From JANQPA01 sp964628385 (lineage in GTDB: Bacteria; Bacteroidota; Bacteroidia; Chitinophagales; Saprospiraceae), in contig CAZVOD010000001.1 in NCBI GenBank assembly GCA_964628385.1, positions 62,001 through 126,000 of the forward strand: DNA of 64,000 nt, given 5' to 3'. The translations under genes and the position numbers were made by a program. Position 1 is the first letter of the stretch, and each line of letters begins with the position of its first letter. This document shows positions 25,941 to 34,450 of the stretch, piece by piece. Under the pieces are notes generated by a model. It was not told the origin of the DNA. It did not search any database and saw only the letters and a list, made by a program, of their open reading frames with translations.

Positions 25941-26468
25941 ATGGTCATAAAAAAATTACAATTCTTATTGCTATTCCTTCCTATTTTTGGCTGTGCTCAG
26001 CACAAGGCGGTAGAGACAGGCCTGGTAGAAGATAGAGAATTTGATAAAAAGGTAAATTCTTACCTCAGAGGTTCTGTGCCATTTATTGGAGTAACAGAAT
26101 TGAGAGAAATTCAAAAGGAAGTTACTATCTTTGACACGAGGAAGCTAGAAGAATATAAAGTAAGCCATATAGAAAATGCTATACATCTGGGCTACAGGAA
26201 TTTTGACAAACAACAGCTGAAAGATGTACAGAAAGATCAAAAAATAATACTATATTGCTCTATAGGTTATAGAAGTGAGAAAATTGGAGAAAAGCTTCAA
26301 AAGCTCGGTTATAAAGCTGTTTATAACCTTTACGGAAGTATATTTGAGTGGGTTAATCAAGGCTACACTATCGTTGATGACAATGGCCAACCTACTGAAA
26401 AAATACACACCTATAACTCCAATTGGAGCAAGTGGATAAAAAATGACACCTTTAAAAAAGTGTGGTAA
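25941..26468 (+). CDS. Rhodanese-domain predicted lipoprotein
   Basis: A 175-residue secreted protein. The signal sequence ends at FGCAQ with Cys about residue 17. A single rhodanese domain (about 50-145) includes FDTRKLEEYKVSHIENAIHL and the active-site loop YCSIGYRSEKIG with the catalytic Cys. Rhodaneses move sulfane sulfur or act as redox/phosphatase-like modules; the substrate here is unknown. It follows mvaD after one base, so it is in the same operon, and precedes the alpha-oxoamine synthase by 29 bases. Confidence 0.85.
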   Translation: MVIKKLQFLLLFLPIFGCAQHKAVETGLVEDREFDKKVNSYLRGSVPFIGVTELREIQKEVTIFDTRKLEEYKVSHIENAIHLGYRNFDKQQLKDVQKDQKIILYCSIGYRSEKIGEKLQKLGYKAVYNLYGSIFEWVNQGYTIVDDNGQPTEKIHTYNSNWSKWIKNDTFKKVW

Positions 26469-26497
26469 TATTAACGTAATATCAAAACTGTTATCCT

Positions 26498-27757
26498 ATG
26501 GTAGATTTATTTGAAAAATTTGAAGCAGACCGCGGACCACTAGGACAATATGCACACCTGGCGCACGGGTATTATGCATTCCCAAAACTCACCGGAGAGT
26601 TAGGTAGTAGAATGACTTTCAACGGAAAAGAAATGATCATCTGGAGTCTCAATAGTTATCTTGGCCTCGCTAATCATCCTGAAATAAGAAAAGTGGATGA
26701 GCAGGCAGCCAGAGACTGGGGGCTCGCGTATCCTATGGGGGCGAGAATAATGTCTGGTGAAACTAAGTATCACGAACAGCTGGAAAGTGACCTTTCTGCA
26801 TTCGTTCAAAAAGAAGCCAGCCTTCTTTTGAATTTCGGTTTTCAGGGAATTCTTTCTATCGTTGATACCCTATTGAGTAGACATGATGTTGTGGTTTATG
26901 ATAAAGATTGCCACGCTTGTATTTACGATGGTCTTCGACTTCACATGGGTAAAAGATTACCTTTTGAACATAATGACTTCGAAAGTTTCTCTCAGCAAAT
27001 GGAAAAAGCAGAGAAATTCGCTGAGAAGTCTAACGGAGGCATTCTGGTAGTTACTGAAGGAGTATTCGGAATGAGAGGTGAGCAGGGTATCCTAAAAGAA
27101 ATTGCTAGCCTCAAAGAGAGATATGGATTTAGATTACTGGTAGATGATGCGCATGGTTTTGGTACCATGGGAGCTACTGGTGCTGGTGCTGGCGAAGAGC
27201 AGGGCGTTCAGGATCAAATCGATCTATACTTTAGTACTTTTGCAAAATCCATGGCTAGTATCGGTGCATTTGTATCCGGAGATAAAGATGTGATCAATTA
27301 CCTAAGATACAACTTACGCTCTCAGCTGTTTGCCAAGTCTTTGCCTATGGCTTATGTAGTAGGAAATATCAAGCGCCTGGAAATGCTTAAAAATATGCCG
27401 GAACTGAGAGAAAAGCTATGGCACAATGTCAATAAGCTACAGGTTGGTTTAAGAAAAGCAGGCTTTGATCTGGGTAACGCCAATAGCTGCGTGAGTCCCG
27501 TATTTATGCATGGTACTCCATTCGAAGCGGCCAACCTGGTAAACGACATCAGAGAAACTTATAATATATTCTGTTCAATGGTAGTCTACCCAATGATTCC
27601 AAAGGGTATGATCTTACTAAGACTTATACCAAGTGCGGCTCACACGAATGAAGATATCGAACAAACAATTGATGCCTTCAATGCCGTATCTGCCAAACTG
27701 AAAAATGGTGAGTACCAGGGCGAATTGAAGTTTGCAGTATCTCATCAACAAGTTTAA
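26498..27757 (+). CDS. Alpha-oxoamine synthase (serine palmitoyltransferase / cysteate acyltransferase type)
   Basis: A 419-residue PLP enzyme of the alpha-oxoamine synthase family, which condenses an amino acid with an acyl thioester. Motifs are SLNSYLGLANHPE, GARIMSGETKYHEQLE, the PLP-contacting DDAHGFGTMGATG, and the Schiff-base Lys in TFAKSMASIGAF. In Bacteroidota the closest functional groups make 3-ketosphinganine (sphingolipids) or the 3-keto-capnine precursor from cysteate (sulfonolipids). It could also be a KBL or BioF relative, but the opening DLFEKFEADRGPLGQYAHLA is unlike those. A strong terminator follows. Confidence 0.75.
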   Translation: MVDLFEKFEADRGPLGQYAHLAHGYYAFPKLTGELGSRMTFNGKEMIIWSLNSYLGLANHPEIRKVDEQAARDWGLAYPMGARIMSGETKYHEQLESDLSAFVQKEASLLLNFGFQGILSIVDTLLSRHDVVVYDKDCHACIYDGLRLHMGKRLPFEHNDFESFSQQMEKAEKFAEKSNGGILVVTEGVFGMRGEQGILKEIASLKERYGFRLLVDDAHGFGTMGATGAGAGEEQGVQDQIDLYFSTFAKSMASIGAFVSGDKDVINYLRYNLRSQLFAKSLPMAYVVGNIKRLEMLKNMPELREKLWHNVNKLQVGLRKAGFDLGNANSCVSPVFMHGTPFEAANLVNDIRETYNIFCSMVVYPMIPKGMILLRLIPSAAHTNEDIEQTIDAFNAVSAKLKNGEYQGELKFAVSHQQV

Positions 27758-27784
27758 GAGAAGCAATACGCTATTTAATAGGAT

Positions 27785-27825
27785 AAAGCCCTCTTATCTT
27801 CTTGATAAGAGGGCTTTTATTTTTT
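27785..27825 (+). terminator. Rho-independent terminator
   Basis: AAAGCCCTCTTATC and GATAAGAGGGCTTT form a perfect 14-bp stem with a 5-base loop, followed by T-rich sequence (TATTTTTTT). It ends the mvaD - rhodanese - oxoamine synthase unit. Confidence 0.9.
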
Positions 27826-27882
27826 TATTATTCTTAACAACTTTACCCAAAAAAATTATAAATTGGAGAAAATACCAGAGCA

Positions 27883-28125
27883 ATGAAAGTTTTAGAATTA
27901 GAAGGTTCCTTTGATAAAAATGGAGTACTAACCTTTGCTGAATATCCTGAGCTTTTTAATAAAGAGGTTAAGATCATTATCATGGTTCCTGAAGACGACC
28001 AAAAAAAAGATTTATCCTGGGTAAAACAACTATCTCTCGATGATGCCCTGGACTTTATGGAGCTGGAAGATTCCGAAGAAGATTTCTCCTTCACAGAAGA
28101 AGGAGAAGCAGTATCCGATCAATAG
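27883..28125 (+). CDS. Small acidic hypothetical protein (80 aa)
   Basis: Starts MKVLELEGSFDKNGVLTFAE and continues with KEVKIIIMVPEDD, then an acidic C-terminal half (LELEDSEEDFSFTEEGE). The first 40 residues resemble the beta-strand start of small antitoxin-like proteins (DUF2281/AbrB-like context), where a residue pattern 'xGxLTLP' is usual. No toxin gene follows; Hsp20 is next. I cannot assign a function. ATG 27883 is the only sensible start. Confidence 0.6.
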   Translation: MKVLELEGSFDKNGVLTFAEYPELFNKEVKIIIMVPEDDQKKDLSWVKQLSLDDALDFMELEDSEEDFSFTEEGEAVSDQ

Positions 28126-28296
28126 CTTTCCTATATACCCCTTCAAAGAAAAAATAGCAGGTAGCTCATTTCATGGCATGCTATTTTGTCATAAAACCTC
28201 AGAAGTAAGTGACAAAAAAGCAGTTCTCTCCGTTTGGCACCGAAGTTGATCTTACATAAGCGTCAATGAAAATCCATTAACTTAAATTTAAAAACT

Positions 28297-28743
28297 ATGA
28301 CGCTTGTAAGAAGAAATTCAATAAGACCAACATCTTTTGATAGATTATTCAACGATTTGGCTAAAGATTTTTTTGCTCCCACTGTAGTAGCTACAAACAC
28401 CAGCAATACTACCCGTCCATCTGTAAATATTATTGAAGATGAACACAACTATGTACTGGAAGTAGCTGCCCCAGGTCTTAAAAAGGAGCACTTCGAATTG
28501 AAAGTAGATAAAAATATACTTACGATCAAAGGAGAAAAGAAAGTGGAGGAAACAGCATCTACGGAAAAGTTCTTGCGCAGAGAGTTTGGCCACCAATCTT
28601 TTGAAAGAAGCTTTACACTTGCTGAAGATAAAGTAGAAGCCCAGGATATCCACGCGACTTATTCTGAAGGAGTGCTAAAGGTTACGCTTCCTAAAAAAGC
28701 AGAAGTAAAATCAGAAGAGCCAAAACTAATTGAAGTAGCGTAA
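28297..28743 (+). CDS. Hsp20/alpha-crystallin small heat shock protein
   Basis: A 148-residue ATP-independent holdase chaperone. The alpha-crystallin domain (about 45-140) is clear: RPSVNIIEDEHNYVLEVAAP, LKKEHFELKVDKNILTIKGEK, FLRREFGHQSFERSFTLAED and the GVLKVTLPKK strand. The N-terminus (LVRRNSIRPTSFDRLFNDLA) matches the family. It forms oligomers that bind unfolding proteins in the cytoplasm. The ATG lies about 170 bases after the previous gene. It is probably heat-induced, but I could not identify a specific heat-shock promoter. Confidence 0.93.
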   Translation: MTLVRRNSIRPTSFDRLFNDLAKDFFAPTVVATNTSNTTRPSVNIIEDEHNYVLEVAAPGLKKEHFELKVDKNILTIKGEKKVEETASTEKFLRREFGHQSFERSFTLAEDKVEAQDIHATYSEGVLKVTLPKKAEVKSEEPKLIEVA

Positions 28744-28787
28744 AGCAATAATGTAAGAAAATCCGGAAGATTCTGATTCAAGATAAA

Positions 28788-28822
28788 TAAAGCCGATTAG
28801 TCTATACTGATCGGCTTTTTTC
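28788..28822. terminator. Bidirectional terminator shared by hsp20 and the Nramp gene
   Basis: AAGCCGAT and ATCGGCTT form a stem with a T-run on the plus strand and an A-rich left flank that gives Ts on the minus strand. It lies between convergent genes and its arm includes the last codons of the Nramp gene. Confidence 0.7.
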
Positions 28823-30125
28823 TTTTTACAAAAATATTCCAGGCTACCCACAACAGAATCAGTGCAGATAAAGCCAGATTGATAGAGTAAAGCGTATTGC
28901 TAATAGTTTCATCAAAAAGCCCCAACCGCTGGATAGCTTTCATTAAATTATTAATCCCCAAAAAACTACAAATAAAAAGTACCAGTAGCATGAGTATATT
29001 AATCAGTGGCCCATTAAGGTATTTTTTAGGTAACAATTCACTATCGTTCATTGTCAGGATCAGGAAAATGGCAACCACCGGTAAAAGAATACCGTTAAGA
29101 GCCTGCGCAGCTATAATAGCAGGAATAGCTTGTATACTAGTCAAACTAAATACAACTCCCACTGCCAGGATACTTCCCCAGACTGCTCTAAAATTCAGGG
29201 ATTGGTTATTCCAGCTGGCTCGATCAGCACCAAAGAGGCTTTGCGCTGTTGCGGCAGCTGCCAAAGGTGCTGTAATGGAAGAAGTGAGGCCGGCGGCAAA
29301 GAGGCCGTAGGAAAATATACCGGCAGCCCATCCGCCAAGTCTTGTAGACAGGGCCATAGATAATGTCTCAAAGCTAAAAGTTCCTGTTATTTCGGCTCCC
29401 ACGATTAGAATGGCCATGGAGATCATACCACCAATCAGAATGGCCAGGATCAGGCCGATTCTCATCTCCTTTAGGTCTTGTCCTTTGCTGATTCCGCTGG
29501 CCAGGAAAAGATTATAAGGTACAATAGTAGTTCCAATTAATCCAATGACCAGTAAGCTGGCATCGGGATTCCACCTAGGAAAAAAAGTGGCCCGGGCGAT
29601 ATCTGCTGTGGTATAATCCAGGGAGAATGCCACATAAAGGAAGGTAGCTCCCATAAGAGCAACAACAATACCCATAAAATTGGCTATTTGTCTGTATTTC
29701 CCCAACCACAACAAAGAAACGGCGAACGCGGCAATCAAAGTGATAATGATCCATTTCTCTATATTTCCCAACAGCAAAATTCCTGAAACAGCCCCCAGAA
29801 TATTTCCCGCTTCGTAGGCAGCGCAGCCTAGCGCAACAGCAATGAACAGCAGCCATTTTAGCCATTGGGCACTGCCTTGCCCATATTTTTGGGCAATCAG
29901 AGCTCCCAGACTTTTACCCGATCCTATAGTAATTCTTGCCGCTGCTTCCTGCAATAAAATGGTAGCTAGAATAGAAAAGACGAGTGCCCACAGTAAATCA
30001 AGTTGGAATGCAGCACCAGATTTGGCAGCGGTGGTTACCGTACCCGGGCCAATAAAGGCCGCAGCTATTATAGACCAGAACAACAAACTACTCAGCCCCG
30101 ACTTTAAACTTAATCGTTTTGCCAT
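28797..30125 (-). CDS. Atypical Nramp family membrane transporter
   Basis: A 442-residue protein with about 11 membrane segments and the overall Nramp (SLC11) pattern. Classical Mn2+/Fe2+ members coordinate metal through DPGN in segment 1 and MPH in segment 6. Here these read GPGT (residues 26-29, AAAFIGPGTVTTAA) and VPYN (202-205, TTIVPYNLFLASG). The acidic and amide ligands and the Met are therefore missing. It may carry another substrate or use another mechanism. ATG 30125 is used; the frame extends three codons further to a TTG. It starts 26 bases after the GT2 gene, on the same strand. Confidence 0.82.
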   Translation of the reverse strand: MAKRLSLKSGLSSLLFWSIIAAAFIGPGTVTTAAKSGAAFQLDLLWALVFSILATILLQEAAARITIGSGKSLGALIAQKYGQGSAQWLKWLLFIAVALGCAAYEAGNILGAVSGILLLGNIEKWIIITLIAAFAVSLLWLGKYRQIANFMGIVVALMGATFLYVAFSLDYTTADIARATFFPRWNPDASLLVIGLIGTTIVPYNLFLASGISKGQDLKEMRIGLILAILIGGMISMAILIVGAEITGTFSFETLSMALSTRLGGWAAGIFSYGLFAAGLTSSITAPLAAAATAQSLFGADRASWNNQSLNFRAVWGSILAVGVVFSLTSIQAIPAIIAAQALNGILLPVVAIFLILTMNDSELLPKKYLNGPLINILMLLVLFICSFLGINNLMKAIQRLGLFDETISNTLYSINLALSALILLWVAWNIFVKRKKPISID

Positions 30126-30150
30126 CTTAATCAACTATTTCCAGCTCCCC

Positions 30151-31107
30151 CTAGGATACTGCAATTTTTTCACCTCTTTTTACTCTTCGCACTTTATAAG
30201 GCCGCTTATTTTGCGACTCGAAATAAGTACGCATCTGAATTTCCACTATTATTCCTATAGTAATAAACTGAATCCCCATCATGATCAATAATACACCAAG
30301 CGTGAGTAAGGGTCGATCACCTATGTCCTGGCCACTAATAAACTTGTAGGCCACCAGATAAAGGTTGATCAAAACACCCAGAACAAGTGTAAACACCCCG
30401 ATATTACCAAAAAGGTGCATGGGTTTCTGCATATATTTTTTGAAAAAGAGCATCAATAATAAATCACTGATTACTTTAAAAGTACGGTTGATGCCGTATT
30501 TGGAAGTACCAGAAGACCTGGGGTGATGCTTGACATCGACCTGTGTGATTTTGGCGCCCTCCACACTGGCCAATACCGGAATGAAGCGATGAAGCTCTCC
30601 ATAAATGCCCAGATCTTTAGCCAGGTCACTTTTAAAGACTTTTAGTGCGCAACCATAATCTTTGAGGCGAACTTCTGTAACATTTCTGATGATATAATTA
30701 GCAATTTTGCTAGGTATTTTTCTGAGGAAAACCCCGTCTTTGCGATTGGCTCGGTTGCCCGCTACCATATCCCAGCCTCCTTCCTCTGCCAGAGTTAGCA
30801 TAGCAGGAATATCTGAGGGGTCATTTTGCAAATCCCCGTCCATAGTAGCGATATAATCACCATCGGAATATTCTATTCCTGCCATTAGGGCGAGGCTTTG
30901 ACCATAATTTTTCTTAAATTCCACTACCTTTAACCGATCATGCTCAATGCTATAAAGCTCCTTTAGAGTGTTATCGGTAGAACCATCGTCTACATATACA
31001 ATCTCATATTCTTTGCCGTCCAGTGCAGAGGTAATTCGCTCGATCAGTGGCCGGATATTATCCTCTTCATTAAATACGGTTACAACAACTGATATTTTTG
31101 GTTTCAT
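30151..31107 (-). CDS. GT2 family glycosyltransferase, polyprenyl-phosphate type
   Basis: A 318-residue enzyme with a GT-A domain (about 1-225) and two C-terminal membrane helices (about 233-255 and 268-290). The start ISVVVTVFNEEDNIRPLIER, the DXD motif in ATMDGDLQNDP, and YVDDGSTDNT are typical of the DPM1/GtrB/ArnC group. These transfer a sugar from a nucleotide to a polyprenyl-phosphate carrier at the inner membrane. Sugar and downstream glycan are unknown. It precedes the Nramp gene on the minus strand. Confidence 0.87.
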   Translation of the reverse strand: MKPKISVVVTVFNEEDNIRPLIERITSALDGKEYEIVYVDDGSTDNTLKELYSIEHDRLKVVEFKKNYGQSLALMAGIEYSDGDYIATMDGDLQNDPSDIPAMLTLAEEGGWDMVAGNRANRKDGVFLRKIPSKIANYIIRNVTEVRLKDYGCALKVFKSDLAKDLGIYGELHRFIPVLASVEGAKITQVDVKHHPRSSGTSKYGINRTFKVISDLLLMLFFKKYMQKPMHLFGNIGVFTLVLGVLINLYLVAYKFISGQDIGDRPLLTLGVLLIMMGIQFITIGIIVEIQMRTYFESQNKRPYKVRRVKRGEKIAVS

Positions 31108-31177
31108 CGCTTATTGAGATAATGGTAAATAAAGCAACAAAAGTAAATAAATTTGTTAAAACGAAAAGAATACATTC

Positions 31178-31825
31178 ATGACTACACTTGCATATAGCCT
31201 GATATTATTGCTGGGCTGTCTTTCGGCCGTCAATGACTCTGGTGCTCCGACAGCGGTAGCTGAGCCACAAGTATTATCCGATACTAGTGGATGGGTAAAT
31301 ATAGGAAAAACCTATCCGGGCATATTGATTGATTTGAAATACGCCACAACGGACAATTTTGTAGAAGAAAAAATGTACGAATGCGGCCAGTGTTATGTAC
31401 GCTGGGAAGCTGCCTTGGCGATAGGGAAGATATATGAAGAACTTCAACAGGAAGAGCTTTCTCTAAAAATGTTTGATTGCTATCGCCCCCGGCCAATTCA
31501 ATGGAAGCTTTGGGAAAAAGTACCTGATCCTCGTTATGTTGCCGATCCACGGAAAGGTTCGATGCACAACCGGGGAGCGGCAGTAGACCTCACGCTGGTA
31601 GATGCGGAAGGTAATGAACTGGAAATGGGTACTGGTTTTGATTATTTTGGTCCAAAGGCTTATCACACGTATACCCAACATTCCAAAACCATTCAACAAA
31701 ATAGAACCAAGCTCAAGTCTATAATGGAAAAACATGGATTTGGCGCTATACGTACAGAGTGGTGGCACTACTCTTACCGCCAGCAATCTTACCCCATTGC
31801 AGATTGGGTTTGGAGCTGTGAATAG
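31178..31825 (+). CDS. M15D D-alanyl-D-alanine dipeptidase (VanX/DdpX-like)
   Basis: A 215-residue secreted zinc dipeptidase. The N-terminal hydrophobic stretch ends near LLLGC (Cys about 13), suggesting a lipoprotein. The family motifs are complete: FDCYRPRPIQ (Arg), SMHNRGAAVDLTLVD (zinc His and Asp) and TEWWHYSYR (catalytic Glu and zinc His). In vancomycin-resistant bacteria VanX cleaves D-Ala-D-Ala. Chromosomal relatives like this one, without vanH/vanA neighbours, more probably recycle cell-wall dipeptides. Confidence 0.88.
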   Translation: MTTLAYSLILLLGCLSAVNDSGAPTAVAEPQVLSDTSGWVNIGKTYPGILIDLKYATTDNFVEEKMYECGQCYVRWEAALAIGKIYEELQQEELSLKMFDCYRPRPIQWKLWEKVPDPRYVADPRKGSMHNRGAAVDLTLVDAEGNELEMGTGFDYFGPKAYHTYTQHSKTIQQNRTKLKSIMEKHGFGAIRTEWWHYSYRQQSYPIADWVWSCE

Positions 31826-31835
31826 CATTGGTTTT

Positions 31836-31852
31836 TTTCCTGTAACAGGAAA
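31836..31852. other. 17-bp palindrome TTTCCTGT-A-ACAGGAAA
   Basis: A perfect 8-bp inverted repeat around one base, 11 bases after the dipeptidase stop and about 135 bases before the moxR-like gene. The tiny spacer suits a dimeric DNA-binding protein better than an RNA hairpin. Its function is unknown. Confidence 0.35.
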
Positions 31853-31988
31853 TACAAAACTATTGCGATCCTTAACTTTTTCTTAGTATAATATTACAAA
31901 CAAAGGGAATGATATCAACGTTTTTTGATTTGTTTTTAGTTACATTTACTTCCCGTTTTAAAAGAACTGCAAAATATAATACTTCCAC

Positions 31989-32960
31989 ATGTCCAATACA
32001 GAATTTAAATCAGACGTAGAATCAGTAGATGCATTAGCCCAGTCTTATAAAGATTTAACTGACGAAATAGGAAAAGTAATTGTTGGTCAAAGAGAAGTTG
32101 TCAAAGCTGTTATTATTTCCCTTTTCAGTAATGGCCACAGTCTTCTTGTAGGCGTACCCGGTTTGGCCAAAACACTCCTTATCAGCACTATTGCCGATGT
32201 ACTGGATCTCGAATTCAAGCGTATTCAGTTTACTCCGGATTTGATGCCTTCTGATATCACCGGTTCAGAAATACTGGATGAAGATCGTCACTTCCGTTTC
32301 GCAAAGGGTCCGCTTTTTGCCAACATTGTTTTAGCCGATGAGATTAACCGTACACCTCCCAAGACACAGGCCGCACTATTGGAGGCCATGCAGGAAAGGT
32401 CGGTAACCGTAGCGGGTGTCAAGCACAACCTGGAAAAGCCATTTTTTGTTTTGGCTACCCAAAACCCCATAGAACAGGAAGGTACTTACCCTCTACCAGA
32501 AGCACAGCTCGACCGATTCATGTTCAATATTCCACTGGATTATCCAAGCTTCGACGAGGAGATTGAGGTAGTAAAAGGAACGACTACCATAAGGGATTTA
32601 GAATTGAGAAATATTATCAGCGGAGAGCAAATTATGTTCTTCCAACAATTGATCAGAAAAATTCCTATCGCTGATAACGTGTTGGAATATGCTGTTACGC
32701 TGGCTACTCAAACCAGGCCAAACACCCAAAAGGCTACAGATATGGTAAATAACTATATCTCCTGGGGTGCAGGACCGAGAGCCTCCCAATACCTTGTACT
32801 CGGGGCAAAATGCAACGCTGCCATCAACGGTAAATATTCTCCGGATATCGAAGATGTTCAGGCTATTGCAAAATATGTATTGAGACACCGTATCGTACGT
32901 AACTACAAAGCAGAAGCAGAAGGCATTTCTGAGGAGAATGTCATCGAAAGCTTGTTCTAA
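31989..32960 (+). CDS. MoxR family AAA+ ATPase
   Basis: A 323-residue MoxR AAA+ ATPase. Walker A is GVPGLAKT, Walker B is LADEINRTPPKTQAALLEAM, and sensor 1 is FVLATQNPIEQEGTYPLPEA. A C-terminal lid domain ends in RHRIVRNYKAEAEG. MoxR proteins act as chaperones, usually with adjacent DUF58 and von Willebrand A (Bat) proteins. Here the next gene is a DUF4837 lipoprotein and no DUF58/VWA gene is near, so it stands alone. A perfect terminator follows. Confidence 0.92.
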   Translation: MSNTEFKSDVESVDALAQSYKDLTDEIGKVIVGQREVVKAVIISLFSNGHSLLVGVPGLAKTLLISTIADVLDLEFKRIQFTPDLMPSDITGSEILDEDRHFRFAKGPLFANIVLADEINRTPPKTQAALLEAMQERSVTVAGVKHNLEKPFFVLATQNPIEQEGTYPLPEAQLDRFMFNIPLDYPSFDEEIEVVKGTTTIRDLELRNIISGEQIMFFQQLIRKIPIADNVLEYAVTLATQTRPNTQKATDMVNNYISWGAGPRASQYLVLGAKCNAAINGKYSPDIEDVQAIAKYVLRHRIVRNYKAEAEGISEENVIESLF

Positions 32961-32996
32961 AATATAAAATACGTTTGTTGACACATCCGCCAGTTG

Positions 32997-33027
32997 AAAA
33001 AAGCAGAAAATATTTTCTGCTTTTTTC
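32997..33027 (+). terminator. Rho-independent terminator
   Basis: AAAAAAGCAGAAAA and TTTTCTGCTTTTTT form a perfect self-complementary hairpin with a terminal T-run, 36 bases after the moxR-like stop codon. Confidence 0.85.
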
Positions 33028-33322
33028 ATTAATAGACTTTTTTTTTGCGGATAACCAGTAACCGGTATCAGAAAAACAGTATTTCTTAAACGCTGTCCTC
33101 TGCATGGATATTTGCCTATTTTGCTTCTCACCTACTGAACTATTTTTATTTAAAAAACGCTGAATTGATAAGGGACGGTCACTTCCACCAAAAGGGAAAT
33201 CCGTTGCATCTTTGTCATAAAAATGGTTAAAATAATAGTACATTTTCTTACTCTAACTATATATCCACCATTTTGAATAACTTCGTTAACAAAATTTTAT
33301 TTTTATAGAAAAAAATTGGTTG

Positions 33323-34399
33323 ATGATAAAAATTAAAAATATAGCAACAATGCTCCTGGTGCTTTTCTCACTAACACATTGTAATGAGGAAACACAAAAA
33401 ACCATGGGACTGAAGGCCATACCCAATGCTTTTGGTGACATCAACGAACTGGTTATTGTAGCAGATAAGGATACTTGGGACGGCCCGATGGGAGATACTA
33501 TCAGATTTTATTATTCTTCCGCTTATCCAATTCTTCCACAACCTGAGCCTATTCTTGACTTGAGATTCTTTACACCAGAACAACTCAACGGTGCTCCTGA
33601 TAGAAAGGAGCTCAGAAACTACCTGATTGTAGCCAACCTAAAGGACGGAAATTCTTCTACCACCCAATTGGTTGCCGGTGATATTGGCCAGGAAAAAATC
33701 AGGCAAGCCAGAGAAAACTCAAAGTTCAACACTGTAGTTGGAAGAGATAAATGGGCGAAAGGACAGTTGATTATCTATCAATTTGGAAGATCTTATAATG
33801 AATTGATGGAAAATGTTAAAACTAATTTTCCTGCCATCCTCAAGAGAATTAATAAAGCAGATAGAGATAGACTGGATGCTACTGTCTATTTTAAAGGACA
33901 GAGTTACAAGTTGATGCAGGAGTTGAAAAATACACTCGGTGTTCAACTGCGAATTCCGGAAGACTACTTCCTGGCCATGAATAAAGAGGGCGTAATGTGG
34001 ATGCGTAAGGAAACTCAGAAGGTAAGTAGTAACATCATGATTACCAAGATGCCATTCAAAGACAAAGAACAACTCTCAAAGTCTTACATCAAATCAGTAA
34101 GAGATAGCCTGGGGAAATACGTTTCTACTGCTATCAACAATACCTATATGAAAATCAACGATAAGGACCTTCCTATGCTTTCTAAGCCAATCAAGCTGGC
34201 CAATCAATATACAGTAGAAGCCCGTGGAATATGGGAAATTCAAAACGATTATATGGGAGGTGCTTTCGTAAGCTTTCTTATTCACGATCCCAACAATGAC
34301 GAGTTAGTTTTCATTGATGGCTTCGTTCACGCTCCTGGCGAAGATAAGAGAGACCTGATGATGCAGCTGGAGCATATTCTAAAGACCGTAAAATTGTAG
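33323..34399 (+). CDS. DUF4837 family lipoprotein
   Basis: A 358-residue protein. The signal peptide ends at SLTHCNEE (Cys about residue 19). Conserved features of the Bacteroidota DUF4837 family are seen: AFGDINELVIVADKDTWDGP near the N-terminus, YYSSAYPILPQPEP, and a C-terminal part with GGAFVSFLIHDPNNDELVFI. Function is unknown; it is probably anchored in the outer membrane. ATG 33323 is used (the frame begins one codon earlier at TTG). About 290 bases upstream are non-coding, after the moxR terminator. A strong terminator follows. Confidence 0.85.
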   Translation: MIKIKNIATMLLVLFSLTHCNEETQKTMGLKAIPNAFGDINELVIVADKDTWDGPMGDTIRFYYSSAYPILPQPEPILDLRFFTPEQLNGAPDRKELRNYLIVANLKDGNSSTTQLVAGDIGQEKIRQARENSKFNTVVGRDKWAKGQLIIYQFGRSYNELMENVKTNFPAILKRINKADRDRLDATVYFKGQSYKLMQELKNTLGVQLRIPEDYFLAMNKEGVMWMRKETQKVSSNIMITKMPFKDKEQLSKSYIKSVRDSLGKYVSTAINNTYMKINDKDLPMLSKPIKLANQYTVEARGIWEIQNDYMGGAFVSFLIHDPNNDELVFIDGFVHAPGEDKRDLMMQLEHILKTVKL

Positions 34400-34405
34400 T
34401 GACAT

Positions 34406-34443
34406 AAAGAAGGAATTGCAATGAGGCTCAATTCCTTCTTTTT
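34406..34443. terminator. Bidirectional terminator
   Basis: AAAGAAGGAATTG and CAATTCCTTCTTT form a perfect 13-bp stem with a 10-base loop and T-run, between the convergent DUF4837 and prfA genes. Confidence 0.88.
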
Positions 34444-34450
34444 ATCTCTA

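Noticed and set aside
31178..31825. Vancomycin-resistance interpretation of the VanX-like dipeptidase
   Set aside because: No vanH, vanA-type ligase or vanRS genes nearby, and Gram-negative outer membranes already exclude vancomycin; a cell-wall recycling role is more likely.
33199..33210. CATCTTTG as a promoter for the DUF4837 gene
   Set aside because: It is over 100 bases from the start and lacks a -33 element at a suitable distance; left unannotated.
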